Notes: generated by a model from the sequence alone, not told the origin. A stretch of DNA of 28,110 nt from CAZIVO01 sp964542765 (GCA_964542765.1 CAZIVO010000037.1:1-28110), one strand, 5' to 3'. Counted from the stretch's first letter, positions 1-8,373 are shown. Made by a program: numbers and translations.

Positions 1-992
1 CCGTTCATCAATTGATCGAGGAGGACATCTGTCAGCCCATCTTGGTAGGGCGCAGGAGCCTCATCGAAGAGCGTTGTGCGGAGTTCGGAGTCGATATTGG
101 TCTGGGACGAGATCTCTGTCGGATCGTGAACCCGACGAGTTCGGATTGGCGGGGAGAGTTCGAGAGCCAGCTCTTTGAGCGCCGTGGGCGCAAGGGGATG
201 ACCAAGGAAGAGGCTCGTCGAATTGCACGCAGCCGAAACTGGTTCGCGGCCATGATGGTGCAGGAGGGCCACGCGGACGGAATGATTTGTGGCCTTGGCG
301 GCAGTTTTCCTGATGCGCTTCGACCGATTCTTCAGGTGGTCGAGACATCGCCGGAATGTCACCGGGTTGCGGGCGTCCACATGATGTTGATAGGCAAGGA
401 GATCTTCTTCTTTGCTGACACAACCTTGGCGATCGACCCCACGGCCGAAGAGATGGCCGAGATCGCCTGCCTCACAGCAGACCTTGCAATAGCATTCAAC
501 GTGACACCGCGGATTGCGATGACCTCGTTCAGCAACTTTGGCTCGGTGCGTAATGAGCGCTCCGAAAAAGTTCGTCGTGCGACCGAGATCGTCCGTACAT
601 GGCGCCCGGATCTCCGGATCGAAGGAGAGGTTCATGTGGATGTTGCGCTGATGCCCGACGTCACCACACGCATGTATCCTTTCAGCAAGCTCGGGGGCAG
701 GGCAAATGTTTTGGTGTTCCCTTCCCTGGAAGCCGGCAATATCGCTCAGAAAGTAGCGCAGTGTTTCGGTGCTGATGCGACCATTGGCCCCCTGCTTGTA
801 GGCCTCGATCACTCGGTCAACATCGTCGGTCCTTATGCAACCGTCACCGATATTGTGCTGACGACGGCGATCACGGCGATGATGGCGGCCAATCGCCAGG
901 ATGCCGACGCCGAGCCGGAAGATGCCTCGCTCCGTCTTGCTCGCTTCAGTTCGCCGACGGGTGCCGAACCGTCCGGCGAGGGGAGCGGGTGA
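1..992 (+). CDS. maeB: NADP-dependent malic enzyme, C-terminal phosphotransacetylase-like domain (5' partial)
   Basis: The reading frame is open from base 3 at the window edge, so the gene starts upstream; the TTG at 12 is not its start. About 329 residues are visible and all belong to the phosphate acetyl/butyryl-transferase fold. Visible family blocks are PILVGRR near the start, the ADGMICGLGG loop, FADTTLAIDPTAEE, SFSNFGS, the EGEVHVDVAL segment and the C-terminal IVGPYATVTDIV. The SNFGS and DPTAEE blocks fit the C-terminal domain of MaeB-type malic enzymes better than a stand-alone Pta. In that family the malic and NAD-binding domains precede this one, and the PTA-like domain is thought to be a regulatory acetyl-CoA sensor rather than a catalyst. 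The last 35 residues are a charged tail. A free-standing phosphotransacetylase cannot be excluded without the upstream sequence. Confidence 0.85.
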   Translation, partial: VHQLIEEDICQPILVGRRSLIEERCAEFGVDIGLGRDLCRIVNPTSSDWRGEFESQLFERRGRKGMTKEEARRIARSRNWFAAMMVQEGHADGMICGLGGSFPDALRPILQVVETSPECHRVAGVHMMLIGKEIFFFADTTLAIDPTAEEMAEIACLTADLAIAFNVTPRIAMTSFSNFGSVRNERSEKVRRATEIVRTWRPDLRIEGEVHVDVALMPDVTTRMYPFSKLGGRANVLVFPSLEAGNIAQKVAQCFGADATIGPLLVGLDHSVNIVGPYATVTDIVLTTAITAMMAANRQDADAEPEDASLRLARFSSPTGAEPSGEGSG

Positions 993-1019
993 GTCCACGC
1001 GGAGGTGTGTGAGGGTCCT

Positions 1020-1040
1020 CGTCGGGCAGCAAGCCCGACG
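1020..1040. terminator. Candidate bidirectional terminator hairpin 1
   Basis: CGTCGGGC and GCCCGACG form a perfect 8-bp stem around a 5-nt loop (AGCAA), placed between the convergent maeB and Clp-like genes. No clean T-tract follows on either strand, only T-rich sequence on the plus strand, so intrinsic termination is plausible but unproven. Confidence 0.45.
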
Positions 1041-1049
1041 GGTGTCCGT

Positions 1050-1065
1050 CTGTTCTGGTGAACAG
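1050..1065. terminator. Candidate bidirectional terminator hairpin 2
   Basis: CTGTTC and GAACAG form a perfect 6-bp stem around TGGT, directly beyond the stop codon of the minus-strand Clp-like gene. With the hairpin at 1020-1040 it forms a double stem-loop between two converging genes. No T-run is present, so the confidence is low. Confidence 0.3.
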
Positions 1066-1066
1066 G

Positions 1067-2422
1067 CTAGCTCTTGCCAGCGGTGGAACTCTTGGTTTGG
1101 AGAATCTCGACCACGGGCTGACCGTTTTGCACCTTGACCTGGATCTTGGCGCTGGAGTCCATCCCGTGGTTGATGATCAATTCGGTCAGAGGGTCTTCGA
1201 TCTTGCGCTTGATCAGGCGCCTGAGTTCACGCGCACCGAACTCTTCGGAATAGCCCTCATGCGCCAAGGCATTCTTGACGCTGCTGGAATACCGGACCTG
1301 GATGCCGCTTTTTTGCAGGAGTCCGGAAACTTCTCGCAACATGTTGTTGGCGATCTTTGCGCAGACCTTGTGGTCCAGCGGGTTGAACACAACGACATCA
1401 TCGATGCGATTGATGAATTCGGGGCGGAAAGATTCTTTCAGCGCGTCGAGGGTGACGGCTTCCAGATCGTCCATCTCGTGCAAGCTCTGCTTTTGAGTGT
1501 GCGAGAAACCCATGCGATCCCGGATTGCATCGATCTTCTCGATGCCGAGATTGCTCGTGAGGATCACGATGGTATTCGTGAACGAAATGGTCTGGCCCTT
1601 GCTGTCGGTCAGGACCCCCTCGTCAAGGAGTTGGAGGAGGAGGTTGTGAACCTTTTGGTGCGCCTTCTCGATCTCGTCGAACAGAACCACACATTGTGGG
1701 TTCTTCTTGACTGACTCGGTGAGATAACCACCGTCAGTATGTCCGATGTATCCTGGAGGTGCGCCGATCAGCTTGGCGTACTCGTGTGGTAGCGAATATT
1801 CCGAGCAATCGATTCGCACCAGACTACCGGTTCCGTCGAAGAGTGTTCGTGAGACAGCCTTGGCGAGTTCTGTCTTACCGGTGCCGGTGCGACCGACCAG
1901 CAAAAAAGTGCCGATGGGGCTGCCGGGGCGTTTGAGCCCGACAGCAGATTTCTTGACGGCCTGGACCATCTTTTGGATGGCCAGATCTTGTCCAACCACC
2001 TGGTTTTTCAGTGCACGCTCAAGTCCAAGAACCTTGCGGTAAAGCTTGGATGATGTCTTCGATCCTGGACGCGGAACCAATGTGGTTTCGGTTTCCTTAC
2101 CTTGTTCATGAAGATCTGTGGGAGCCGGAAGGCTGACTTGGTGGATCTCGAGCGCCGGGTTGACGTCGATGCAGATCTGGTAGAGGAGCTCTTCAACGAT
2201 TTCGGGGTCGTAGTCGTCATCGAGTTTTTCGAGTGCAGGGCGAATCTTCTTCCCGACCTCGGGGACGCAGATTTCGACCACACGCTTGCGATACGAGGAC
2301 TTATTGGTGGCTGGCTCCTGCTGTAATTCGGAGAGAATCTCGTCCGAACAGCTGTGCACCTTGATGAAGCCGTCAATCAGGTCAAAATACTTGATCACGA
2401 AGCTGGTCTCGCGATGCTTCAT
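1067..2422 (-). CDS. Single-ring Clp/Hsp100-type AAA+ ATPase (ClpC/ClpB D2-like) with a distinct N-terminal region
   Basis: This 451-residue protein has one AAA+ module closest to the second (D2) ring of ClpA/B/C. Walker A is GRTGTGKT (177-184), the aromatic pore loop GYIG (224-227), Walker B VVLFDEIEKA (245-254), sensor 1 TSN (289-291), the arginine finger lies in FINRID (R339), and sensor 2 is GAREL (396-400). A ClpB-type D2-small domain ends the protein. The first ~130 residues are acidic and mostly helical and match no Clp N-domain I recognise; there is no D1 ring, no coiled-coil middle domain and no ClpX zinc finger. MGF at 304-306, between sensor 1 and the arginine finger, sits where ClpA/ClpC carry their ClpP-docking tripeptide, so partnership with ClpP is possible. 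The ATG is preceded by an AAGGAAGAG ribosome site. A protein-remodelling function is inferred from the family. Confidence 0.85.
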   Translation of the reverse strand: MKHRETSFVIKYFDLIDGFIKVHSCSDEILSELQQEPATNKSSYRKRVVEICVPEVGKKIRPALEKLDDDYDPEIVEELLYQICIDVNPALEIHQVSLPAPTDLHEQGKETETTLVPRPGSKTSSKLYRKVLGLERALKNQVVGQDLAIQKMVQAVKKSAVGLKRPGSPIGTFLLVGRTGTGKTELAKAVSRTLFDGTGSLVRIDCSEYSLPHEYAKLIGAPPGYIGHTDGGYLTESVKKNPQCVVLFDEIEKAHQKVHNLLLQLLDEGVLTDSKGQTISFTNTIVILTSNLGIEKIDAIRDRMGFSHTQKQSLHEMDDLEAVTLDALKESFRPEFINRIDDVVVFNPLDHKVCAKIANNMLREVSGLLQKSGIQVRYSSSVKNALAHEGYSEEFGARELRRLIKRKIEDPLTELIINHGMDSSAKIQVKVQNGQPVVEILQTKSSTAGKS

Positions 2423-2525
2423 TTGTCTCTTCCTTTACTCCACATGTCTGTAGTTGTTTTCGGATCCATGCGGTGGGTGACTTGATGCCGGATTTCAGGA
2501 CTTGCCGCGGGAGCGCTGTCGATCG
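2423..2525. promoter_or_regulatory. Divergent intergenic region between the Clp-like ATPase and the kinase
   Basis: This 103-bp gap separates two divergent start codons and must hold both promoters unless they lie further upstream. I see a ribosome site for the minus-strand gene (AAGGAAGAG on that strand) but no convincing -35/-10 pair on either strand. Confidence 0.35.
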
Positions 2526-3584
2526 ATGAATCCGGAACAGGACCCGCGTTTTTTTGCACTGCTCGTTCACCGGGGTCTCATTTCGGCAGAACTGGCGCAG
2601 GCAGCTCTCGGATCGGAAGATCCGGCCGGATATCTGATCCGGGGGGGGCACGTAACTGATGACAGCTGGCGGGAATGGGTCGATACGCAGGCTGGCGAGC
2701 GACCTTCCCTGAAGCGTTACGAACTCGGTGATCTCATCGGCGAAGGCGGCACCGCCCGGGTGTTCGAGGCGGTCGATCGGGTGGAAGGCGGCACCGTGGC
2801 CCTAAAGATTCTCCGCACAAAATTTTGTTCAGATCCGGTGGCTACCGGCGCCTTTGTGCGCGAATCGAAGTTGCTGATGGAGCTCCAGCATGAGCATATC
2901 GTGAAGGGGTTTCGCGTCGCCCGTGAAGGATCGAGCATTTACTGTGCAATGGAATTGATCCGCGGCGATTGCCTGCAGGACCGCCTGAACGGCGGCGAGA
3001 GGGTGGAAGAGGAACTGGCGCTCCGCATTGTCACTCAGGTGGCCGAGGCCCTGTCCTATCTGAATACCCACGGCCTGGTGCATCGTGACGTCAAGCCTGG
3101 AAATATCATCCTGGATGGAGAGGGCCGGGCTGTGTTGCTCGATCTCGGCTTTGCCGTGAAGACAGATTCTGGAGTGTCCGCCGAGTCGGAAACCACGGCC
3201 GGGACTGCCCACTACATCTCGCCGGAGCAAGCTCGGGGGCAACAGGACATCGACGTCCGCGCCGACATCTACTCCCTGGGCGCAACGCTGTATCACTTGA
3301 TCACGGGTTCGTTGCCTTTCGCTGGAGGGTCCAGCGAAGAGGTCATGGCCAAGCAGGTTCTCGAAGCACTTTCAGGGCGAGAGATCCGTGCGTTGGGTTT
3401 GTCGCCCCAAACGCACTACTTCATCGAGAAGATGATGGCGAAGGATAAGGAGAATCGCTTCCAGGACTCCGAGGATTTGAGATCCGAGGTGAGCGCTTAT
3501 CTCGAGAGCAAGGAGGAGGAGCGTCGTGCGGAAGATCAGGCAGCGACTCGGAAGAAAGCTCGCCGTGGTCGACGCCTGATGTAG
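2526..3584 (+). CDS. Soluble Hanks-type serine/threonine protein kinase
   Basis: The protein has 352 residues. An N-terminal ~63-residue segment precedes a complete kinase domain. Visible elements are the glycine-rich loop GEGGTARVF (72-80), VALK with K94, the helix-C glutamate E113, the catalytic loop HRDVKPGN (186-193), DLG at 206-208 in place of DFG, and the activation/P+1 segment GTAHYISPEQ (226-235). Every residue needed for phosphotransfer is present, so it should be active. No membrane segment or extracellular sensor follows; the C-terminus is a charged, basic tail of about 35 residues, so the enzyme is probably cytosolic. I chose ATG 2526, with GGGAG about 12 nt upstream, over an in-frame TTG at 2502. 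The substrate is unknown. An FHA-domain protein, a possible phosphothreonine reader, is encoded 2.8 kb downstream. Confidence 0.92.
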   Translation: MNPEQDPRFFALLVHRGLISAELAQAALGSEDPAGYLIRGGHVTDDSWREWVDTQAGERPSLKRYELGDLIGEGGTARVFEAVDRVEGGTVALKILRTKFCSDPVATGAFVRESKLLMELQHEHIVKGFRVAREGSSIYCAMELIRGDCLQDRLNGGERVEEELALRIVTQVAEALSYLNTHGLVHRDVKPGNIILDGEGRAVLLDLGFAVKTDSGVSAESETTAGTAHYISPEQARGQQDIDVRADIYSLGATLYHLITGSLPFAGGSSEEVMAKQVLEALSGREIRALGLSPQTHYFIEKMMAKDKENRFQDSEDLRSEVSAYLESKEEERRAEDQAATRKKARRGRRLM

Positions 3585-3605
3585 GTCGTTACCGGAGTGG
3601 TCTGG

Positions 3606-5288
3606 CTAGGTGACCTTGCGCCACTTCACCCGTGCGAGATCGAAGCTTCGCATCGAGAGGTCGCGAGCCAGTTCCACGTCTACCCGAACTCTCTTTTTTT
3701 CGCGGTGAACGCGGGAGATGGAGCAGAGTCCCCAGCCGCGAATCTGGATCCAATCTCCGCGATTGATCTCGGCCTCGTCGTGATGTTCGTCCGAGACGTT
3801 GCTGCCGCGGGGGATCGGCCGGTAGCGTGATCCCTGATTCATCCATTCCGATGGAGATTCGTCGAGGTCGCAGGCACCGCAGCCATCTTCGATCGAGGGG
3901 AAGCCAAAGTAGTCATGGATCACATTTTTTCGGCAGCCGTTCGCACGGGCGTAGCGAACCATCTCGAGCAGTCCGCGCAGATTTCGTTCGCGTTTGTCTT
4001 CGGGCAGCCATTGTGCGATCTCGGCAGTGGTCGGGGAGCGTAGCCATTCGAAGTCCAGTCCCAGGTTGCCGGTGGCGCAGCCTGCTGATCGCAGCAGGCG
4101 CAGGCAGGTTTCGATGCGTCCATCCCGCCGGTTCTTGAGCAGGAAAGTCTCGCGGAGGGTCTGTAGATCGACCGCATGTAACCGTTCGCCGAGCCCTTCG
4201 ATGTGGTCGACGAGCTGTTGCATGAATTGCTGGTTCGGGTTGGCCCACTCGGTGAATTCACGCTGGATCGACACGTCAGGTTCGTGATAGAGCAGTTCGC
4301 AAAAGGCGTTTTCCCCGTCACGTCCGGCGCGACCGATCTCCTGATAGTAGGCTTCGAGAGTGCGTGGAACCTGGTAGTGGAGGATGAAGCGGATATCCGC
4401 CTTGTCGACACCCATGCCGAAAGCATTGGTCGCCAGGATCAGGTCATCGCGACTGGCGAGAAACTTGCTCTGCTGCTCCTTGCGCTCGCTGGCGCTGAGG
4501 TCGCCGTGATAGACCAGGGGTTTGAATCCGCAGCGGAGGAGGTGGTCTTCGGTGCGTCGAAGGTCACGGATCAGGGCATGGTAGATGATGCCCGGACCAC
4601 CGATGTCCTCGATGACCTCGAGTATGCGTTCTACCTTTTGCTCCTCGTTGTCGATCTCGTTCACGGACAGGAAGAGGTTCGGTCTTTCTATACCCGTGTG
4701 GAAGGTCCGTGCGTCGGGGATCTGTAGCACGGACAGGATGTCTTCCTGAACGGCGGGAGTGGCGGTTGCAGTGAGCGCGAGGGTTGTCGGTGACCCGAGG
4801 GTTTTTCTGATGACCCCTAGCTTGCTGTAGTCGGGGCGGAAGTCGTGGCCCCACTGGCTCACGCAGTGAGCCTCGTCCACTGCGAGCAAGGAGATGGAGA
4901 TTGCGCGAATGCGTTCCTGGAAATTTCCGACCCGAAACCGTTCCGGGGTGATGTAGAGAATCTTGAGTTGGCCACCGAGCGCGAGTTCGAGCCGGTCGCG
5001 ACGCTCGTCGGCCGAGAGCAGGCTGTGGATACAAGAGGCGGCGATGCCCTTGCCCCGCAGCGCCAAGACCTGATCTTCCATGAGTGCGATCAGCGGGCTC
5101 ACGACCAGGGCCACGCCCTCGCCGAGCAACGCGGGCAACTGGTAGCACAGCGATTTCCCCTCGCCGGTCGGCATGATGACGAGGGCGTGATGCCCGCTCA
5201 TCACGTGCCCGATCACTTCTTCTTGCATGCCGCGGAAGGCTGTGAAGCCGAAGTGCTGATCGAGGGCGGCGGTGAGGTCGGTGGCCAT
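3606..5288 (-). CDS. recQ: RecQ-family ATP-dependent DNA helicase
   Basis: This 560-residue superfamily 2 DNA helicase unwinds DNA 3'-5' during recombination and fork repair. It shows motif 0 FGFTAFRGMQ, Walker A PTGEGKS (40-46), DEAHC with the aromatic-rich loop VSQWGHDFRPDY (138-154), motif III LTATAT, ATNAFGMGVDKADIR and the motif VI block QEIGRAGRDG (316-325). The zinc region keeps Cys452, Cys470 and Cys473, but the fourth position (476) is Asp. A winged-helix-like segment seems to lie before the zinc motif, and there is no HRDC domain; the last ~60 residues look like a small beta barrel. I chose ATG 5288 because homology begins there; an upstream in-frame extension to 5414 is Arg-rich and overlaps rsmE. 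No ribosome site is visible. It ends 21 bp from the convergent kinase gene. Confidence 0.93.
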   Translation of the reverse strand: MATDLTAALDQHFGFTAFRGMQEEVIGHVMSGHHALVIMPTGEGKSLCYQLPALLGEGVALVVSPLIALMEDQVLALRGKGIAASCIHSLLSADERRDRLELALGGQLKILYITPERFRVGNFQERIRAISISLLAVDEAHCVSQWGHDFRPDYSKLGVIRKTLGSPTTLALTATATPAVQEDILSVLQIPDARTFHTGIERPNLFLSVNEIDNEEQKVERILEVIEDIGGPGIIYHALIRDLRRTEDHLLRCGFKPLVYHGDLSASERKEQQSKFLASRDDLILATNAFGMGVDKADIRFILHYQVPRTLEAYYQEIGRAGRDGENAFCELLYHEPDVSIQREFTEWANPNQQFMQQLVDHIEGLGERLHAVDLQTLRETFLLKNRRDGRIETCLRLLRSAGCATGNLGLDFEWLRSPTTAEIAQWLPEDKRERNLRGLLEMVRYARANGCRKNVIHDYFGFPSIEDGCGACDLDESPSEWMNQGSRYRPIPRGSNVSDEHHDEAEINRGDWIQIRGWGLCSISRVHREKKRVRVDVELARDLSMRSFDLARVKWRKVT

Positions 5289-5296
5289 CGCGTGAG

Positions 5297-5302
5297 AGTA
5301 TA
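5297..5302 (-). promoter_or_regulatory. Candidate -10 element of a leaderless recQ promoter
   Basis: On the minus strand TATACT (5 of 6 consensus positions) ends 8 nt before the recQ ATG. A start site 6-8 nt downstream would fall at or next to the ATG, giving an mRNA with almost no leader. This would explain the missing ribosome site. I find no good -35 element 16-18 bp upstream, so the call is tentative. Confidence 0.4.
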
Positions 5303-5394
5303 GGTTGGTTTGTGTGCCGACCGTGTGGTGGAGTCCGAGATGTTGGCGTTGGAAGTTCCTGGTCGGGAAGTTGCAGCGGAGAAGTGTTCTCGGT

Positions 5395-6090
5395 CTAGCT
5401 GTCCGGGGCGGCATTGAGAAGCAGGGTTGCGCCAGCCAGAGCTGCCGTTTCTGTTCGCAGGGTCAAGGGGCCGAGATTGGCCATCGTGAATCCGCTGTCG
5501 AGGATCTGTTCCCGCTCGCTCTGATTGAAGCCGCCTTCGGGGCCCACGAGCAGCAGTGCTCGGTGGGTTTTGGCGCCGGCCATCGGTGGACCTTGTGTAT
5601 CGGCACAGAGGCGTTCCTCGGGAAGTTCTTCCTGATCGAGCAATTCGCCAAGGTCACAGGATGGCCGAATCTCGGGCAGATTGCTGCGATCACACTGACC
5701 GGCCGCCGCACGCAGGACCCTGTCCCAGCGCTCCCGGCGGTCCCCGCCACGTGACCGTGCAGCGATGATCGGACGAAATACGGCGATACCGAGTTCGGTG
5801 CCGTGCTCGATGATCCACTCCGCGCGGGCTGCTCGCGGTATGCAAAAGGCCAGTTCGAGACTGATTTTGGGTTCACGGCTCACCGATTCCAGGGTCTCGA
5901 TCACCACGGTCACAGATCGGTGGCCTATTTCGGTGATCCGTGCGTCCGCTTCCTGACCGCGGCCATCGAAGAGCCGGACCCGGTCGTCTACCCGGACGCG
6001 CATCACCCGGGCGAGATGTTGAGCAACATCATCAGGAAGGCTCAAGGCTCCTGTTTGGGACAACTCGGGAACGTGGTAGCGACGAGCCAT
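5395..6090 (-). CDS. rsmE: 16S rRNA (uracil-1498-N3)-methyltransferase RsmE
   Basis: This 231-residue SPOUT-family methyltransferase methylates U1498 of 16S rRNA with S-adenosylmethionine. An N-terminal PUA-like domain (about 1-75, starting RRYHVPEL, with HLARVMRVRVDDRV) is followed by the knotted domain. Typical RsmE blocks are EHGTELGI (95-102), the QCDRSNLPEI segment, VGPEGGF (182-188) and LGPLTLRTETA near the C-terminus, which form the cofactor-binding knot. The length is normal for the family. The gene lies 106 bp upstream of recQ on the same strand and is divergent from the pseudopilus operon. No clear ribosome site precedes ATG 6090. Confidence 0.95.
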   Translation of the reverse strand: MARRYHVPELSQTGALSLPDDVAQHLARVMRVRVDDRVRLFDGRGQEADARITEIGHRSVTVVIETLESVSREPKISLELAFCIPRAARAEWIIEHGTELGIAVFRPIIAARSRGGDRRERWDRVLRAAAGQCDRSNLPEIRPSCDLGELLDQEELPEERLCADTQGPPMAGAKTHRALLLVGPEGGFNQSEREQILDSGFTMANLGPLTLRTETAALAGATLLLNAAPDS

Positions 6091-6381
6091 GGGGTCGATG
6101 TCATGGGAGCGCTGATACGGAGAATTGACAAGGTCCGAAAGAACCGTAGCTTACGAATTAGTTCATACGATGATGTGGGCCTGCCTGCCACTGTGGGATG
6201 GTCAGGCGCAGTCTGTTCCTCTTTTGTCCGGAATGCCTCGCGGTGGCGGGTAACTTGGGCTGAAGGGGTTTCTAATCAATATGAACACAGTCTTTTTGTA
6301 CCCCTCTGTTCCGGTCCTTTCGCAGGTTCCATCATCTCTCAAGCCGGTCGCTCGCACGGGCCGGCACTCGCGAGGCAGCAG
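6091..6381. promoter_or_regulatory. Divergent promoter region between rsmE and the pseudopilus operon
   Basis: At 291 bp this is the longest gene-free stretch in the window and should hold the main promoter of the 11-gene operon. A perfect -35 hexamer TTGACA lies at 6125-6130, but the best -10 candidate at 16 bp is only TAGCTT (6147-6152, 3 of 6). A TACGAT at 6166-6171 lacks a matching -35. An AT-rich patch at 6271-6299 is another possible start region. The reading frame of the first operon gene stays open through this interval, but the translated residues look non-coding. Confidence 0.35.
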
Positions 6382-8373
6382 ATGAGCGAGTTTGTCCTCG
6401 AGATCCTTAATGGGGATCACGCGGGAGATACATTTCCACTGTCCGCCAACAAGGTCACCGTTGGTCGTAAATCGACCTGCGATGTGACTCTCCACGACGA
6501 GAAGATCTCCGGCTTGCACGCAGAGTTCTCCGCGGAGGCTGGTGGCTGGGTGTTGCGGGATCTCGAATCCACCAACGGAACCATCTTGGATGGCCGGAAG
6601 GTCACCGAACTGGTCCTGACCCCGTTCGATGTGATCCAGTTCGGACGTATCCGTGTCGTCTACCGAGAGGCTGGCGCGAAGTCCGTTGCATCGTCTGAAC
6701 TGCAGGTGCATCAGATTGATGATGCAATCCTCGCGCAGAGCAGAGGCCGGCGTGGTGGAATTCCGGGTCTGGTCATCGTCTTGGTTGCCGTTGCTGGAGC
6801 AGGTGTCTGGTTCGTTTCTCAAGGCCAGGATGGTGGCGGCTCCGGGGGTGGCGGCGCACAGCCTTTGAGGGCTGGCAAGGTTGTGGGCAACAAGCTTTCG
6901 CAGTCCGTGGCGAGTTGCGAGGAGTCGACCGGGTGGGACCTGCGGGTGAGCGGCGCTGGTTTCCAGCTTGGCGGGCCAGCTCACACTGGCGATTCAGCAT
7001 TCGAGGCGGCGCGACTCGACAACGATGCGGGCGCGGCTCCCGGTCATGCCCTTGCTCGCACGGCGGAGAGCGTCCCGGTTCTCTCTTCCGAGTCTCTCAA
7101 GTTTTCGGCCTGGGTGAGGACCTGGGGTGGTGGTCGAGGAGCCTTGCGTTTGCGTTTCCATTCTTCGGTGGATGAGTCCATCGAGGAACTGCGTTCGGGC
7201 ACGGTGCCAACCGCCAAGGATTCCTACGAACAGGTTGAACTTGCGGTGAAGGTTCCTTCCGGGATGGACCGTGTCGATATTGAGATCCTGGCATTGTTGC
7301 CTCTCGATGGTGCCACGGTCTTGATCGACGATCTGGCGCTGGTCAAGGGGTCGCAGATCGCTGGTTTAGATCTGGATGCCGGTGGACGCAAACTCGTCGG
7401 GAGTGTCGATGATTTCCTCATACGTTCCATCCAAGGACCGGTCTTTTTGCGGGTGAGCCCACAGGTCGGAGGGGACCTGTCCAGCTTGGCGGCAGCCGGG
7501 TTATTGGGGTTGAGCGATGTTGCGACGAAGGCCGAGGTCGTCGCCAATTCCTCGGGCTTCAGCACCGAGTTCAAGGGCGAGAAGCTGAACGGCTTTGTTC
7601 TCGAGTTCCCCATCGAGAGCGTCTCTTCCGGGGTTCTGACCCGTTCTTCTGGTGGAGTATTCGTCGCTCAGGCAGCGGAGTTTTCCCTGGCCGGTGTGAG
7701 CGAGGTATTGCTGGGTTCGGGTCTGGCTCGAGTCATGTTTCGCGCGAAAGACGCATCATTGAGCGGGACCATCGGGCGAGACCGCTATCGGCTTTCCGTT
7801 TCGGGGCCACAGTCCTTCGATCTCAAGGTCGAGTTTGAAGCCGAGCGTACGGCGGCGCGCACAGCGTTGAGGGAGGCGAAGGATCAGGCTGCGGCCGGCC
7901 GTAGAGGTTCAGCGCTTTCCGGGCTCCGCAAGGTGATCGATCAGTTTCCCCATGATGATGCTCTCGCGCGAGAAGCGCGACGCCTCCGGTCTACCTTGTT
8001 ACTGGCTTTGAGCCAAAGCATCGAAGCGCTGGACAAAGAGCTGAATCAGGCGGAGTTCTTCGGCGCGCGCGAAGGCTTCGCATCGATCGGTGATGAACTG
8101 GGAGCCCTGATCGAAAGCTATGGAAGTGAGCATCTGGCGCAACCGGATCTGGTGGATGCGATGCGCACTCGAGTTGATGGCGCGCTGAGAGCGATTGACG
8201 ACGATGCTTCCGGGCGCCATCGCCGCGACTTGACTGCCTTGGTGGAGATCTTTGAGCAGTCGGGCAAGATTTCTCTGGCGAAGTTGGTCAAGGAATACAT
8301 GGCGGCGCACCACGGTTCGGGTTCGTCCGAGGACCGGGACCATCGAGATGGCGATGGTCGGAGGGATCGGTGA
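6382..8373 (+). CDS. FHA domain - transmembrane - jelly-roll protein, first gene of the pseudopilus operon
   Basis: The protein has 663 residues. An N-terminal FHA domain (about 1-95) carries the phosphothreonine-binding signature: GRK (28-30), S43 with H46, and NGT (65-67). A linker leads to one membrane helix (about 126-146) and a Gly/Ser-rich hinge. A beta-rich module follows (about 175-340) ending in VLIDDLALVKG, resembling CBM4/9-type jelly rolls. A less defined beta region and a helical, TPR-like C-terminus complete it. The expected topology is FHA in the cytoplasm with the remainder outside the membrane. ATG 6382 is chosen because the FHA domain starts there, after a modest GAGG site; the frame is open far upstream but translates to non-coding-like sequence. 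It overlaps the next gene by one base (TGATG). Coupling kinase signals to pseudopilus assembly is my inference. Confidence 0.85.
   Translation: MSEFVLEILNGDHAGDTFPLSANKVTVGRKSTCDVTLHDEKISGLHAEFSAEAGGWVLRDLESTNGTILDGRKVTELVLTPFDVIQFGRIRVVYREAGAKSVASSELQVHQIDDAILAQSRGRRGGIPGLVIVLVAVAGAGVWFVSQGQDGGGSGGGGAQPLRAGKVVGNKLSQSVASCEESTGWDLRVSGAGFQLGGPAHTGDSAFEAARLDNDAGAAPGHALARTAESVPVLSSESLKFSAWVRTWGGGRGALRLRFHSSVDESIEELRSGTVPTAKDSYEQVELAVKVPSGMDRVDIEILALLPLDGATVLIDDLALVKGSQIAGLDLDAGGRKLVGSVDDFLIRSIQGPVFLRVSPQVGGDLSSLAAAGLLGLSDVATKAEVVANSSGFSTEFKGEKLNGFVLEFPIESVSSGVLTRSSGGVFVAQAAEFSLAGVSEVLLGSGLARVMFRAKDASLSGTIGRDRYRLSVSGPQSFDLKVEFEAERTAARTALREAKDQAAAGRRGSALSGLRKVIDQFPHDDALAREARRLRSTLLLALSQSIEALDKELNQAEFFGAREGFASIGDELGALIESYGSEHLAQPDLVDAMRTRVDGALRAIDDDASGRHRRDLTALVEIFEQSGKISLAKLVKEYMAAHHGSGSSEDRDHRDGDGRRDR

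Noticed and set aside
5289..5414. 42-residue N-terminal extension of RecQ
   Set aside because: It is Arg/His-rich, overlaps the end of rsmE and lies before the point where RecQ homology starts; a -10-like element also falls inside it.
5803..6381. Upstream extension of the FHA protein frame
   Set aside because: It runs antisense through rsmE and then through the intergenic region; the FHA fold begins right at ATG 6382, which has a usable ribosome site.
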